Of a stretch of 64,000 nucleotides of DNA, positions 36,085 through 44,211 are shown in pieces. A program made the translations under genes and the position numbers. Every line of letters starts with the position of its first letter. Within the stretch, counting starts at the first letter, position 1. The DNA is taken from NCBI GenBank assembly GCA_021324255.1, contig JAJPJL010000119.1, forward strand, positions 1 to 64,000, read 5' to 3'. A model generated the notes under the pieces. That model was not told where the DNA came from, made no database searches, and saw only the letters and a program-made list of their open reading frames with translations. Source of the DNA: Bacillota bacterium (GTDB taxonomy: Bacteria; Sysuimicrobiota; Sysuimicrobiia; Sysuimicrobiales; Segetimicrobiaceae).

Positions 36085-36639
36085 ATGGCCAAGACGCGCG
36101 CCGGCTCGGCCGGCACCGAGGTCAGCCTGCACCGATGGAGCACGCTCGCCGCCGACGTGCTGCTCGAGCACCGCGTCCACATGATCGGCTACGTCCCCGA
36201 CGAGGTGAGCGGCCACCTGCTCCGGCGGCTCGAGGCCGAGCCTGCGTGCACGGTCGTGTGCTGCACGCGTGAGGAGGAAGCCGTCGCCACCGTGGCCGGC
36301 GCGTACCTTGGCGGCACACGCGGCGCCGTCGTGCTCCAGACGAGCGGGATCGGGAACTCGATGAACGCGCTGGGGTCGTTCGTCGTCCCGTATCAGATTC
36401 CGATGCTGCTCATCGTGAGCGAGCGAGGGGGCCTCGGCGAGTTCAATCCCGCCCAGGTGCCGCTCGGGCATGCCGTGCCCCGGGTGCTCGACGCGCTCGG
36501 CGTCCAGACGTTCTCGGTCACGTCGGAGGCCGAGATGTCGCCGGTCCTCTCGGGGGCCGCGGAGCTGGCGTTCGCGACGATGATGCCCGTGGCCGTCGTG
36601 CTCACGACGCGTCTGACCGGGGGCAAGACGCTCCGATGA
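36085..36639 (+). CDS. comD: Sulfopyruvate decarboxylase-like enzyme, alpha subunit
   Basis: A 184-residue thiamine-diphosphate enzyme subunit holding the pyrimidine-binding domain: GYVPDEVSGHLLRRL, the catalytic Glu in CCTREEEAVATVAGAYLGG, and LQTSGIGNSMNALGS. This matches ComD, whose two-subunit enzyme decarboxylates sulfopyruvate to sulfoacetaldehyde in coenzyme M synthesis; phosphonopyruvate decarboxylases are close relatives. The start is ATG 36085 (AATGGAGCG upstream). It overlaps the beta gene by 4 nt (ATGA). No other coenzyme M or phosphonate genes are nearby, so the substrate is open. Confidence 0.8.
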   Translation: MAKTRAGSAGTEVSLHRWSTLAADVLLEHRVHMIGYVPDEVSGHLLRRLEAEPACTVVCCTREEEAVATVAGAYLGGTRGAVVLQTSGIGNSMNALGSFVVPYQIPMLLIVSERGGLGEFNPAQVPLGHAVPRVLDALGVQTFSVTSEAEMSPVLSGAAELAFATMMPVAVVLTTRLTGGKTLR

Positions 36640-37202
36640 ACCGGCTCGACGCGATCCGGCGCATCGTCCCGTTGCTCGGCGACGCCGCCGTGGTCTCGAA
36701 CCTCGGGCGGAACACGTACGATCTGTACGAGGCGGCGGACCGGCCGGAAAACTTCTACATGTGGGGCGCGATGGGGTCGACGTCGTCCGTCGGCCTCGGG
36801 ATCGCGATGGCGCAGCCGGGGCGGCGCGTCGTCGTGCTCGACGGCGACGGGTCGATGCTGATGAGCCTCGGCTGCCTCGCCACGGTCGCGGCGTATCGGC
36901 CGGCGAACCTCACGCTTGTCGTGCTCGACAACGAGACCTACGAGACGACCGGCGGGCAGGCCACGCACTCGGGGCGCTGCGCCGACCTGGAGGCGATCGC
37001 CCGCGGCGCCGGGCTGGCGCACACCGCGACCGTCGCGACGGTGGACGAGTTTGCCGCCGCCCTCGGGCGTGCGCTCCGGGACCCCGGACCGTGGTTCATC
37101 CTGGCCAAGGTCGAGCAGGCCACCTCGTTCGCCCGCGTCCCCCGGCGCCCGATCTACATCAAGGACCGCTTTATGGCCGCGTTGGGCACCGTCACGGGCT
37201 AG
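36636..37202 (+). CDS. comE: Sulfopyruvate decarboxylase-like enzyme, beta subunit
   Basis: A 188-residue partner holding the diphosphate-binding domain of the ThDP enzyme: YMWGAMGSTSSVGLGIA, then the ThDP motif GDGSMLMSLGCLATV ... VVLDNETYETTGGQATHS. The last stretch is typical of sulfopyruvate/phosphonopyruvate decarboxylases. The start is ATG 36636, overlapping the alpha stop. It lies between selB and tRNA-Sec; the co-location may be accidental. Substrate assignment rests on family resemblance only. Confidence 0.8.
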   Translation: MNRLDAIRRIVPLLGDAAVVSNLGRNTYDLYEAADRPENFYMWGAMGSTSSVGLGIAMAQPGRRVVVLDGDGSMLMSLGCLATVAAYRPANLTLVVLDNETYETTGGQATHSGRCADLEAIARGAGLAHTATVATVDEFAAALGRALRDPGPWFILAKVEQATSFARVPRRPIYIKDRFMAALGTVTG

Positions 37203-37447
37203 CGCCAAGCAGGTGGGACGCGTCGAGGCTCGATGGTCGGCGACGCGGTGACGGCACGCACCCCATACGCTCGAACGCCTTCCCCACCAGTCCCAGGCCG
37301 GTCACAGTCGAGTAGGCGCGTCCCGGCGGCGCGCGGCCGCGCCGCCCGTGGTCACAGCGCCGTTGCACGAGCGGCGCGGGTGTGCGAACGCGGCCGGCCC
37401 CGGCTTGGCCTTGCCGGCGGCTCGATGCCGTGTAGTAGGATACCAAC

Positions 37448-37542
37448 GGAGGGGCATGGGTCCTGGTGGGTCTCACGGTCTTCAAAACCGTCGGCGGGCC
37501 CTTTGGGCTCGCGGTGGGTTCGATTCCCACACCCCTCCGCCA
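37448..37542 (+). tRNA. selC: tRNA-Sec (anticodon TCA)
   Basis: A 95-nt selenocysteine tRNA with an encoded CCA (37540-37542). The acceptor GGAGGGG pairs with CCCCTCC. The D arm is extended (GGGTCC/GGGTCT, 6 bp with wobbles). The anticodon stem is ACGGT/ACCGT with loop CTTCAAA, anticodon TCA at 37482-37484. A long variable arm follows, then the T arm GTGGG-TTCGATT-CCCAC. The possible eighth acceptor pair is C-A. TAGGAT at 37436-37441 could be its -10, but the -35 is not convincing. It lies downstream of selA-selB. Confidence 0.95.
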
Positions 37543-37551
37543 CGCTGGCTC

Positions 37552-38277
37552 TCAGGGCAATCCTGAGACGCCGTGACGGACGCGCGATGATTCTGCGACG
37601 GAAGCCGCCCTGCGAACACGCCGTCCGTCGATCTGCATAAGAACTACCATCACGATGATAATTGCGGTGCGGAGCCCCGCGACCGGCAATCTGGCTGGCC
37701 TCGGTAGTGCGTCGAGCGGGAGTAGGACAACGACCGCCATGATGCCGCCGTAAACGGCAACGCGGACACGGGCGCGCACGTCGCGTGGTGCCGCGTTGAG
37801 TGCCGCGATGCTCAGGATGGCGACCAAGGCGGTGGCACAGCCCCAAAACCATAACGGCACCGGACCATGTCTCGTCCAGACTCCATAGACTGCGACGAAC
37901 CCGATGCACACCGATGTCCACGTGAGGGCCTGCTCCGGTACTGATTCGGCAGGCCGCGCCGGTCCTCCATGACGTCGCGCCTGTCGCACGAAGAGGAGGG
38001 CGACTACGGCGATAGCCGCAATCCAGGCAAACAACACCCACAACGGCAAAGTCGTGCCACGCGGCGCGAAGAGCGGTGCGAGGAATATTCCGAGCGTCAA
38101 GGCAACCAGTAGCGTCAGCTTCACGTAGCGGTTAGATGATCGCTTCCGAAGCCAGGACAACGAACGCTCAGGGTGGGGTGGGGTGGCAGAGTGTTGAAGG
38201 TCGGCCCAGCTCGGGGCGGTGTGCGCGGGTTGCGCGGCGTCGCCGGCAAGATCGCCGCTCCCCATGGCTCGCCACAT
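37552..38277 (-). CDS. Hypothetical multi-pass membrane protein
   Basis: A 241-residue protein. A cytoplasmic-looking N-terminal 50 residues is followed by about six hydrophobic helices in pairs (for example LTLLVALTLGIFLAPLF, WVLFAWIAAIAVVALLFV, VCIGFVAVYGVW, FWGCATALVAILSIAAL, AVYGGIMAVVVLLPL, TAIIIVMVVLMQI). No family recognised. GC content and codon use are less extreme than in the housekeeping genes. It starts the low-GC stretch directly after tRNA-Sec, on the opposite strand. ATG 38277 and ATG 38265 are both possible starts. Confidence 0.6.
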   Translation of the reverse strand: MWRAMGSGDLAGDAAQPAHTAPSWADLQHSATPPHPERSLSWLRKRSSNRYVKLTLLVALTLGIFLAPLFAPRGTTLPLWVLFAWIAAIAVVALLFVRQARRHGGPARPAESVPEQALTWTSVCIGFVAVYGVWTRHGPVPLWFWGCATALVAILSIAALNAAPRDVRARVRVAVYGGIMAVVVLLPLDALPRPARLPVAGLRTAIIIVMVVLMQIDGRRVRRAASVAESSRVRHGVSGLP

Positions 38278-38594
38278 AGCCGCTCAAGTTCTGTGGTCCT
38301 GTTGCTGCTCCTCCTGTGGACAGGGACAATACCGTAAACGTCGGCCTGTTCCGATCATGCTCGCGCGGGCCTTCTCGGAACCTTGCGACGCCGGCTCCTG
38401 TGGGGCAAGGTGCACTTCCCTATGGGGGCAGCCATTTTCAATTCAAGCAGTTCCGTCCATTGTCTTTGAGGGCGGTTCCCTTTTACGGCTGATCGGCCAC
38501 ACGCGAAGGACTCCCGCCCGGAGGCGGATTCAGTAGGGCCAACAGGTCGCCGACAGTTTCCCCCAGCCACCTCCAAGGCTGGTGCTCCAGAATA
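38278..38594. other. Low-GC gap upstream of the protease; no firm gene
   Basis: No supported gene lies in the roughly 420 bases between the membrane protein and the protease start at 38698. A short perfect stem (CCAGCC/GGCTGG, about 38565-38584) lies just before the SOS-box-like site. A minus-strand frame without an ATG (GTG 38662 to TAA 38483, 59 codons) reads as plausible protein, but it has no Shine-Dalgarno and no recognised family. It may be a remnant. Confidence 0.3.
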
Positions 38595-38608
38595 CGAACA
38601 TACGTTTC
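38595..38608. promoter_or_regulatory. SOS-box-like LexA operator upstream of the protease gene
   Basis: CGAACATACGTTTC matches every position of the B. subtilis-type SOS consensus CGAACRNRYGTTYC and shares its first half with the recA operator. It lies about 90 nt before the protease ATG. No clear -35/-10 pair surrounds it, so regulation is inferred only from the match. Confidence 0.5.
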
Positions 38609-38697
38609 GTAATGGACATCTGAGCCCCTTTCCCTGTCAGAAAGAGGCTTCGGTTTGGGCACGAAGTTGACGGGGTTTGTCAGGAGGGGGAGGGTCC

Positions 38698-40083
38698 ATG
38701 CCGCGCCTCTTCAGGTTTGCGCTGGCTGTAGTGCTCTACGCGGCCGTCACGGCGCCGGCGCACGGCCAATCAACAATGGTCGCCGAGGCGGCTCCAGCCA
38801 CCTCACGTCCAGCGCCGGCTCCGCTGTCCGTCCAGCAGATTTTCGAACAGAGCGCCCCCGCGGTTGTCCTGATTGCGCAATATGACGCGAACGACAAGAT
38901 GACATCCTTGGGGAGCGGGTTCGCAGTGTCTCCCAATGGCGTGATCGTCACGAATAACCACGTGATCACACCTGACCCCGGGGCTGTCCGGATCGCTGTG
39001 AAGGTACCGAACGGCCGCGTCTTTACGAACGTGCGTATTATCTACACGGACGCTCGCCGCGACATCGCCATTCTATCGGTCAACGCGACCGGGCTCCCTA
39101 GGCTCAAGATCGGGGACTCAGATGCTGTCCAAGTCGGCGATGAGGTCGTAGCGATCGGGAATCCAGAGGGCCTCGAACTTACCATCACATCAGGCATTAT
39201 CGAAGGGATTCGACTCGATCCCGGGACCGGTACCCGGTTCATCCAGCACCAGGCGCCGATCTCGCACGGGTCGAGCGGTGGCCCCTTGCTCAACATGCGA
39301 GGCGAGGTGATTGGGATCAATGCGTTCATGCTGAAGGACGCGCAGAATATCAACGGGGCTGTCCCTATCAACTATGCGAAGCCGTATTTCCATGACACAG
39401 CTACCACGACCTGGGAGGAATACGCGCGTGTTGCGCCTACGCCCGCCGCTAGCCGGCCTACTCCAGCAGTCCCACCGCTCCCGGGACGTCCTGCGCCTTC
39501 GGGGCGCATCGAACCCGGTGTGTATTTCGAAGGTGCCGCAGACTACCGGCAGGCTGATGACTCCTTCAGGCTCGGGTTTGCCGCCAGCCTCTACGACACG
39601 GTCTCAATGTTCGCGGCCGCTGCGAAAGACTCCGGCGACCTTAGTGGGGGGACCAGTGCTGCCCTGTTCTATTGTCTCGCGGGCCACGCGAGCAAGCTTG
39701 GCCAACTTTCGGGATGGGTGGCCACAACCGCTCAGGCAGCCGCGAACGACCAATACCCTGTGGTTTTGATTGTCGCCCAATACTGCGCAGCGCCATTTCA
39801 GAACGTTCTCACGTTCTGGGAATCGGGGACCGAGTACCTTGCGGGTAATCTCAACTTCCAACTCGGGTTCGCTGCTGGCATGGCAGATACGGCGTCACTG
39901 CTTGCGATGATTGGTCAGAACACGGGTACACTCTCTAGTCAGGGGACAACTGAGCTCTTTACGTGCCTTGACAGTCATGGCGATAAACTCGGGGAGTTCG
40001 CGTCCTGGGTTAATACCGTCCTCGCCGGCGCCTCTCCCGACGATTCCGCGGCGGAGGTAATCGCTCAAACCTGCATGCCATAA
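38698..40083 (+). CDS. Secreted trypsin-like serine protease with duplicated C-terminal module
   Basis: A 461-residue protein with an N-terminal signal peptide (RLFRFALAVVLYAAVTAPAHG). The chymotrypsin/HtrA-type protease domain (about 50-230) has the triad H88 (TNNHVIT), D122 (RRDIAIL) and S193 (HGSSGGPLL). There is no PDZ domain. A Pro-rich linker leads to two copies of a module of about 75 residues (about 288-365 and 386-461) sharing LGFAA, YDT/ADT-S, LF-CL, KLG and S-WV-T, each with two conserved cysteines. The modules faintly resemble Rap1a/Tai-type immunity folds (uncertain). AGGAGGGGG precedes ATG 38698. It lies in the low-GC region. Confidence 0.8.
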   Translation: MPRLFRFALAVVLYAAVTAPAHGQSTMVAEAAPATSRPAPAPLSVQQIFEQSAPAVVLIAQYDANDKMTSLGSGFAVSPNGVIVTNNHVITPDPGAVRIAVKVPNGRVFTNVRIIYTDARRDIAILSVNATGLPRLKIGDSDAVQVGDEVVAIGNPEGLELTITSGIIEGIRLDPGTGTRFIQHQAPISHGSSGGPLLNMRGEVIGINAFMLKDAQNINGAVPINYAKPYFHDTATTTWEEYARVAPTPAASRPTPAVPPLPGRPAPSGRIEPGVYFEGAADYRQADDSFRLGFAASLYDTVSMFAAAAKDSGDLSGGTSAALFYCLAGHASKLGQLSGWVATTAQAAANDQYPVVLIVAQYCAAPFQNVLTFWESGTEYLAGNLNFQLGFAAGMADTASLLAMIGQNTGTLSSQGTTELFTCLDSHGDKLGEFASWVNTVLAGASPDDSAAEVIAQTCMP

Positions 40084-40410
40084 GTGGCGTGACCGCGCCA
40101 CGAGCGTACGTCTATCCGCTCCGGTTTGCCATGCGCTCAGAGATGGCGTTCCCGCAGCGACCTGCCAAAGCAGCTCCCCGAGCATCGCGTAGATGATTGC
40201 ACCGGGACATCTGGTACGCCAAGGTGGATAAGCCAAAGGCGTTTGTGGCGCATCCGCGCGGATATTGCGGCCTGAGCCGCATCCGCACGCTTGGTAATCT
40301 TCGGTGAAACTGGCGTGGTCCGCTCGGCGCCACCGTGCGGCGGCGACGGAGATTCGCATTCTCGCGCTTGATCCTATAGAACTCAGCGCGCCGGGGTAAA
40401 AACAACGGTA
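40084..40410. other. Gap after the protease; no gene seen
   Basis: A 6-bp hairpin directly follows the protease stop (GTGGCG 40084-40089 with CGCCAC 40096-40101; no T-run). The rest of the 343 bases up to the next start shows no supported ORF, promoter or repeat. Confidence 0.4.
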
Positions 40411-40426
40411 AAGGAGGGATGCGATC

Positions 40427-40684
40427 ATGATGAGAGTCGCACTATGGATCGTCCTCGGCATGTCGGCAATCGTCACCGCGCTGATGCCCCTGAGCTTCTT
40501 GCCCGCCCCTGCGCAGGCTCAAGTCAACCTCAACATCCATTGGGGCCCTCAAACGTGGAGCCGGTACTGCCGCAGCGATGGATACGGCCACTGGTGGGGA
40601 CGCGACAGCCGGTATAACCGTGCGTGCTGGGACAACCGGCGCTATGATCCGCACTACCGCCCGGACCGGTACCACCGCTGGTAG
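40427..40684 (+). CDS. Small secreted Trp/Tyr/Arg/His-rich protein
   Basis: An 85-residue protein with a signal peptide (ALWIVLGMSAIVTALMPLSF, cleavage probably after AQA near residue 31). The mature part of about 54 residues is rich in Trp, Tyr, Arg, His and Asp (WGPQTWSRYC, GHWWGRDSRY, CWDNRRYDPHYRPDRYHRW) with two cysteines. A strong AAGGAGG (40411-40417) precedes ATG 40427; ATG 40430 is a second possible start. Composition suggests a cell-envelope or extracellular protein. No family recognised with confidence. Confidence 0.7.
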   Translation: MMRVALWIVLGMSAIVTALMPLSFLPAPAQAQVNLNIHWGPQTWSRYCRSDGYGHWWGRDSRYNRACWDNRRYDPHYRPDRYHRW

Positions 40685-40696
40685 CGTAACGGAGCG

Positions 40697-40732
40697 GCGG
40701 GGGGGGCGGGGCCTGTGGGGACCGCCCCCCGC
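40697..40732. terminator. Bidirectional terminator-like hairpin before mscS
   Basis: GCGGGGGG (40697-40704) pairs with CCCCCCGC (40725-40732) between the small secreted gene (+) and the MscS gene (-), whose stop codon abuts the right arm. It lacks a clear T-run. It also marks the end of the low-GC stretch. Confidence 0.5.
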
Positions 40733-41856
40733 TATGCGCGGTCCCCGGCGCGCGCCGGGCCGTTCGAGACCGGCGCGGCGGTTGCCGCCGTGTCCGGGCG
40801 AGCGCCCCGGCCCATGACGTACACGGTCTGCGTCGGATAGGCAAACTCGATGCCTTCCTCTGCGAAGCGCCGGTGGATGTCCAAGTTTATCGCGTGCTGG
40901 ATGTCCATGAACAGGCGGTAGTCCGGGCTGGTCACGTAATAGACGATCTCGAACCGCAGCGCAAAATCACCGTACGTCTTGAAGTGGGCGCGGGCGAAGC
41001 GGGCCTGGGGTTGCCGCGCGATGATCTCCTCGAGCATCGTGGGGACGCGCGCCAGCGTCTCGGACGGGGTATCGTACGTGACGCCGAGCGAAAACGCGAC
41101 GCGCCGTTCGTACATGCGCTTGTAATTGTGGATCTGATTTTTCAGTAACTCCGCGTTCGAGAACACGATCTCCTCGCCGGACACGCTGCGAATCCGGGTG
41201 GTCTTGAGGCCGATGTGTTCAACCGTGCCCTGATGCTGGTTGACGACGATGAGGTCGCCGAGGAGGAACGGCTTGTCAAGGACGATGGCGAACGCCGCGA
41301 AGAGATCGCCAAGCACGCTCTGAGCCGCGAGGCCGACGGCGATGCCGCCGATGCCGAGGCCGGCCACCAGCGCGGTGACCCGCACCCCGACATTGTCGAG
41401 TGCCAGCAAGACGACCACCGCGAACAACGTCACCTTTGCAATGACCCCGAGGGCGCTCACCGTGGTCACGCCGACCGCGTCCAGCGTTGTTCGGCGCGTG
41501 ATGTGTCTCGCGATCACGAACGAGATGACCTCGCTGCCCCAGACGCCGACTTGCAGCAAGATCACAATCGTCGCCGCCGCGGCGACGGCGTGCGCCGCGC
41601 GGTCCGGCAACGGCAGCATGAACATTGCGCCGTCGACGGCGACTGCGGCGATGAACAGGGTCCAGGTGCGCCGCAGGAGCAGCGCCAGGAGTTCGGCGGC
41701 TCCCCCCGGCCGGCGCGTCCCGTACGCGCCGGCGCGCCCGGCGAGGATGGTTCGGGCTGCGCTCAGGACCAGCGCGACCAGCACCATCGTCGCGATCGCC
41801 AGAAGCCACTCGCGCAGGGTATTGCGCGCGAACGCGGCGTTCAGCAGATCCCCCAT
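40732..41856 (-). CDS. MscS family mechanosensitive channel
   Basis: A 374-residue channel of the small-conductance family. Three or four N-terminal helices precede the pore-lining helix (VTALVAGLGIGGIAVGLAAQ) and the beta domain (DKPFLLGDLIVV, GTVEHIGLKTTRIRSVSGEEIVFSN, NQIHNYKRM), then the alpha/beta C-terminal cage. It opens under membrane tension to release solutes on osmotic downshock. ATG 41856 has CGGAGGTG immediately upstream; the open frame continues to 41886 without a better start. It is divergent from hutP. Confidence 0.93.
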   Translation of the reverse strand: MGDLLNAAFARNTLREWLLAIATMVLVALVLSAARTILAGRAGAYGTRRPGGAAELLALLLRRTWTLFIAAVAVDGAMFMLPLPDRAAHAVAAAATIVILLQVGVWGSEVISFVIARHITRRTTLDAVGVTTVSALGVIAKVTLFAVVVLLALDNVGVRVTALVAGLGIGGIAVGLAAQSVLGDLFAAFAIVLDKPFLLGDLIVVNQHQGTVEHIGLKTTRIRSVSGEEIVFSNAELLKNQIHNYKRMYERRVAFSLGVTYDTPSETLARVPTMLEEIIARQPQARFARAHFKTYGDFALRFEIVYYVTSPDYRLFMDIQHAINLDIHRRFAEEGIEFAYPTQTVYVMGRGARPDTAATAAPVSNGPARAGDRA

Positions 41857-41927
41857 GCGGCACCTCCGCCCCGTCTCCGTTGTCACGATTTTCCCCCGCG
41901 ACGCTCGATACGCTGCGATGGCGGCGC

Positions 41928-41951
41928 GACGAGCTCGTCCGGTGATATCAT
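41928..41951 (+). promoter_or_regulatory. Candidate hutP promoter with palindrome
   Basis: A perfect palindrome GACGAGCTCGTC (41928-41939) is followed by TGATATCAT, an extended -10 (TATCAT at 41946-41951). No good -35 is present, and the palindrome occupies that position, as an activator or repressor site might. It lies about 80 nt before the hutP ATG. Confidence 0.35.
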
Positions 41952-42032
41952 CGGGGCAGAGCGGCGCAAGAGCAGGGCCGCCGTAGGGAGCACGGGACCC
42001 TCGTGCCGGATCCCCAAAGGAGCCACGATTCC

Positions 42033-42485
42033 ATGCCCAACGTCACGGCGGTGCCGGCGCGCACCGACACGCTCGGCCGCGTCGCGCTCCTGGCCGTCCT
42101 GGCCGACAATCCGCAGGCGGTCGTCGCCGGGGCGCCGGCCTATCGCGTCGTGCTCGGTCAGGTCGGCACGATGGACGTGCAAAAGATCATCGCCGCGGTC
42201 GAGACGGCCGCGCGGCGGGAGCGGCTGATCGGCGCGGAGTACGCGGAGGAGCACGCCCTCTACCACGCGACGCTCGAAGCGCTGCACGGCATCGGGCGCG
42301 GCCAGATCGCGCTGGGGACGCTGCTCCGCACCGTCGGGCTGCGGTTCTCCCTGGTCAAGGGACCCCGGGGACCCGGCGACCGGACGACGTGGATCGCGGT
42401 GGCGCTGTACGGGACGATCGGGCAGCCGGTGAAGGGCATGGAGCACGAGGTGGCCGGGTTGGGGATCGTGCACGCGTCGGCGTAA
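42033..42485 (+). CDS. hutP: HutP, RNA-binding antiterminator of histidine utilisation
   Basis: A 150-residue HutP, colinear with B. subtilis HutP over its length: [74 protein letters not shown]. HutP, with L-histidine and Mg2+, binds NAG-rich RNA and disrupts a terminator in front of the hut genes. ATG 42033 has AAAGGAG about 10 nt upstream; the frame is open from 42003. It is followed by a terminator hairpin and hutH, the same layout as B. subtilis hutPH. Confidence 0.93.
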   Translation: MPNVTAVPARTDTLGRVALLAVLADNPQAVVAGAPAYRVVLGQVGTMDVQKIIAAVETAARRERLIGAEYAEEHALYHATLEALHGIGRGQIALGTLLRTVGLRFSLVKGPRGPGDRTTWIAVALYGTIGQPVKGMEHEVAGLGIVHASA

Positions 42486-42553
42486 CGGCAAGGCAGGAGA
42501 ACGCGAGGACGCGATCTAAAGCACCGCCAGGCTCAGAGCGAGAAGACGGGAGA

Positions 42554-42583
42554 GGGCCGCGTCGGGATGACGTGGCCCTTTTT
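42554..42583 (+). terminator. Terminator between hutP and hutH (likely HutP-regulated)
   Basis: GGGCCGCGTC (42554-42563), loop GGGAT, GACGTGGCCC (42569-42578; one G-U pair), then TTTTT (42579-42583): a textbook intrinsic terminator just before hutH. The upstream leader (about 42518-42553) carries several NAG triplets (AAG, CAG, CAG, GAG, AAG, GAG), the type of sequence HutP recognises. With histidine present, HutP binding would allow readthrough into hutH. Confidence 0.8.
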
Positions 42584-42601
42584 GCATGCGGAGGCGCCGG
42601 C

Positions 42602-44128
42602 ATGGTGGAGATCGACGGTCACAGTCTGACGCTGGAGCAGGTGGAAGCCGTGGCGCTCGGCGCACCGGCCGCGCTGGCGCCTGCGGCCCGGCGCGCGGTG
42701 GAATGCTCGCGGGCCGTGGTGAGCTCGATCCTCGAGACCGGGCGGCCCGTGTACGGCGTCTCCACCGGGGTCGGCGAGCTGCGCACGGTGACGATCCCCG
42801 CGGATCAGGTCGAGCGCCTGCAACGAAACATCCTGCGCTCGCACGCCGCCGGCGTCGGCATCCCGTTGCCGGATGCCGCGGTGCGCGCGATGATGCTGCT
42901 GCGGGCCAACGCGCTTGCCGGCGGATGCTCCGGCGTGCGGCCCGCCGTCATCGAGACGTTGTTACGGATGCTGGCCACGGGCGTGCACCCGGTCATCCCG
43001 GAACAGGGGTCGCTCGGCGCGAGCGGAGATCTGGCGCCGCTCGCGCACCTGGCGCTCGTCCTGATCGGCGAGGGGGAAGCGATGGTCGGCGGCACGCGGC
43101 TCCCGGGGCGTGAGGCGATGAGGAGGGCCGGCATCGAGCCCCTGGTGCCGGAGGCCAAGGAAGGCATGGCGCTCATCAACGGCACGCAGTTCATGAGCGC
43201 GCTCGGCACGCTGTTCGTGCTCGACGCCGAGCGCCTGGCGGGCCTCGCCGACATCGCGGGCGGGCTATCGCTCGAGGCGCTCCGGGGCACGGATGACGCG
43301 TTTGCCGAGCGCCTGCAAAGCGCGCGTCCTCATCCCGGCCAGATCGAGAGCGCGCGGCATCTTCGCGCATTGCTGCAGGGCAGCTCGCGGATCGTACGGC
43401 GCGATTACCAGCGCGTGCAGGACGCGTACTCCCTTCGGTGCATGCCCCAGGTCCACGGGGCCGTGCGGCAGGCCCTGGCGCATCTGAGGGCCGTGCTCGC
43501 GATCGAGGTCAACAGCGCCACCGACAACCCGCTGGTCTTTGCCGAGGACGGCGCCGTGGTCTCCGGCGGCAACTTTCACGGAGAGCCGCTGGCGCTCGCC
43601 CTGGATTACGCCACCGCGGCCGTCGCGGAGCTGGCCAGCATCAGCGAGCGTCGGATCGAACGCCTCGTGAATCCCTATCTGTCCGGTCTCCCCGCGTTTC
43701 TGACGCCGGACGGCGGCGTGCGTTCCGGGTACATGCTGGCCCAGTACACCGCGGCGGCGCTCGTTTCGGAGAACAAGGTGCTGTCCCATCCGGCCAGCGT
43801 GGACAGCATCCCCACATCGGCAAACCAGGAGGACCACGTCAGCATGGGGGCGCACGCGGCGAGGAAGGCGCTCCAGGTGCTGCGCAACAGCCAGCAGGTG
43901 CTCGCGATCGAGCTCGTGGCGGCATGCCAGGCGGTCGATTTCGGCACGGGCGATCTTGGCGTCGGGACGAGCGCCGCCCACCGCACGGTGCGGGCGCGCG
44001 TGCCGCGTCTCGAGGACGATCGCGTTCTCAGCCGCGACTTTGCGGCGGCGCTGGAGCTGGTCCGCGGCGGTGCGGTGTTGCAAGCGGCGGCGGACGCCGT
44101 TCGCGCCGCGCCGGCACGCACGCCGTGA
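42602..44128 (+). CDS. hutH: Histidine ammonia-lyase
   Basis: A 508-residue lyase that converts L-histidine to urocanate and ammonia, the first step of histidine breakdown. The autocatalytic MIO prosthetic group comes from A140-S141-G142 in [14 protein letters not shown]. Other family segments are [38 protein letters not shown] and [19 protein letters not shown] 42602 lies after the regulated terminator with GGAGG at 42590-42594; the longer frame from 42389 is not coding. No hutU, hutI or hutG follow in this window, so the rest of the pathway must lie elsewhere. Confidence 0.96.
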   Translation: MVEIDGHSLTLEQVEAVALGAPAALAPAARRAVECSRAVVSSILETGRPVYGVSTGVGELRTVTIPADQVERLQRNILRSHAAGVGIPLPDAAVRAMMLLRANALAGGCSGVRPAVIETLLRMLATGVHPVIPEQGSLGASGDLAPLAHLALVLIGEGEAMVGGTRLPGREAMRRAGIEPLVPEAKEGMALINGTQFMSALGTLFVLDAERLAGLADIAGGLSLEALRGTDDAFAERLQSARPHPGQIESARHLRALLQGSSRIVRRDYQRVQDAYSLRCMPQVHGAVRQALAHLRAVLAIEVNSATDNPLVFAEDGAVVSGGNFHGEPLALALDYATAAVAELASISERRIERLVNPYLSGLPAFLTPDGGVRSGYMLAQYTAAALVSENKVLSHPASVDSIPTSANQEDHVSMGAHAARKALQVLRNSQQVLAIELVAACQAVDFGTGDLGVGTSAAHRTVRARVPRLEDDRVLSRDFAAALELVRGGAVLQAAADAVRAAPARTP

Positions 44129-44211
44129 CATGGGGAGGGTTGACGAGCCGAGGCAGCCCTGCCGGACTTGCCTGACGCGGGGTCGGTCTCGGCCCTGAGG
44201 AATCTCATCCG

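Noticed and set aside
37192-37530. Minus-strand frame beginning MGIEPTASPKG across tRNA-Sec
   Set aside because: This is the well-known spurious translation of the antisense strand of a tRNA gene.
38483-38662. Minus-strand 59-codon frame (GTG start) upstream of the protease
   Set aside because: It reads like protein in places, but lacks a Shine-Dalgarno, a known family and an ATG; kept only as a note.
37515-40740. Duplicated tRNA-Sec 3' end as an attachment site for the low-GC stretch
   Set aside because: I looked for a second copy of the T-arm/acceptor sequence near the right border and found none, and there is no integrase.
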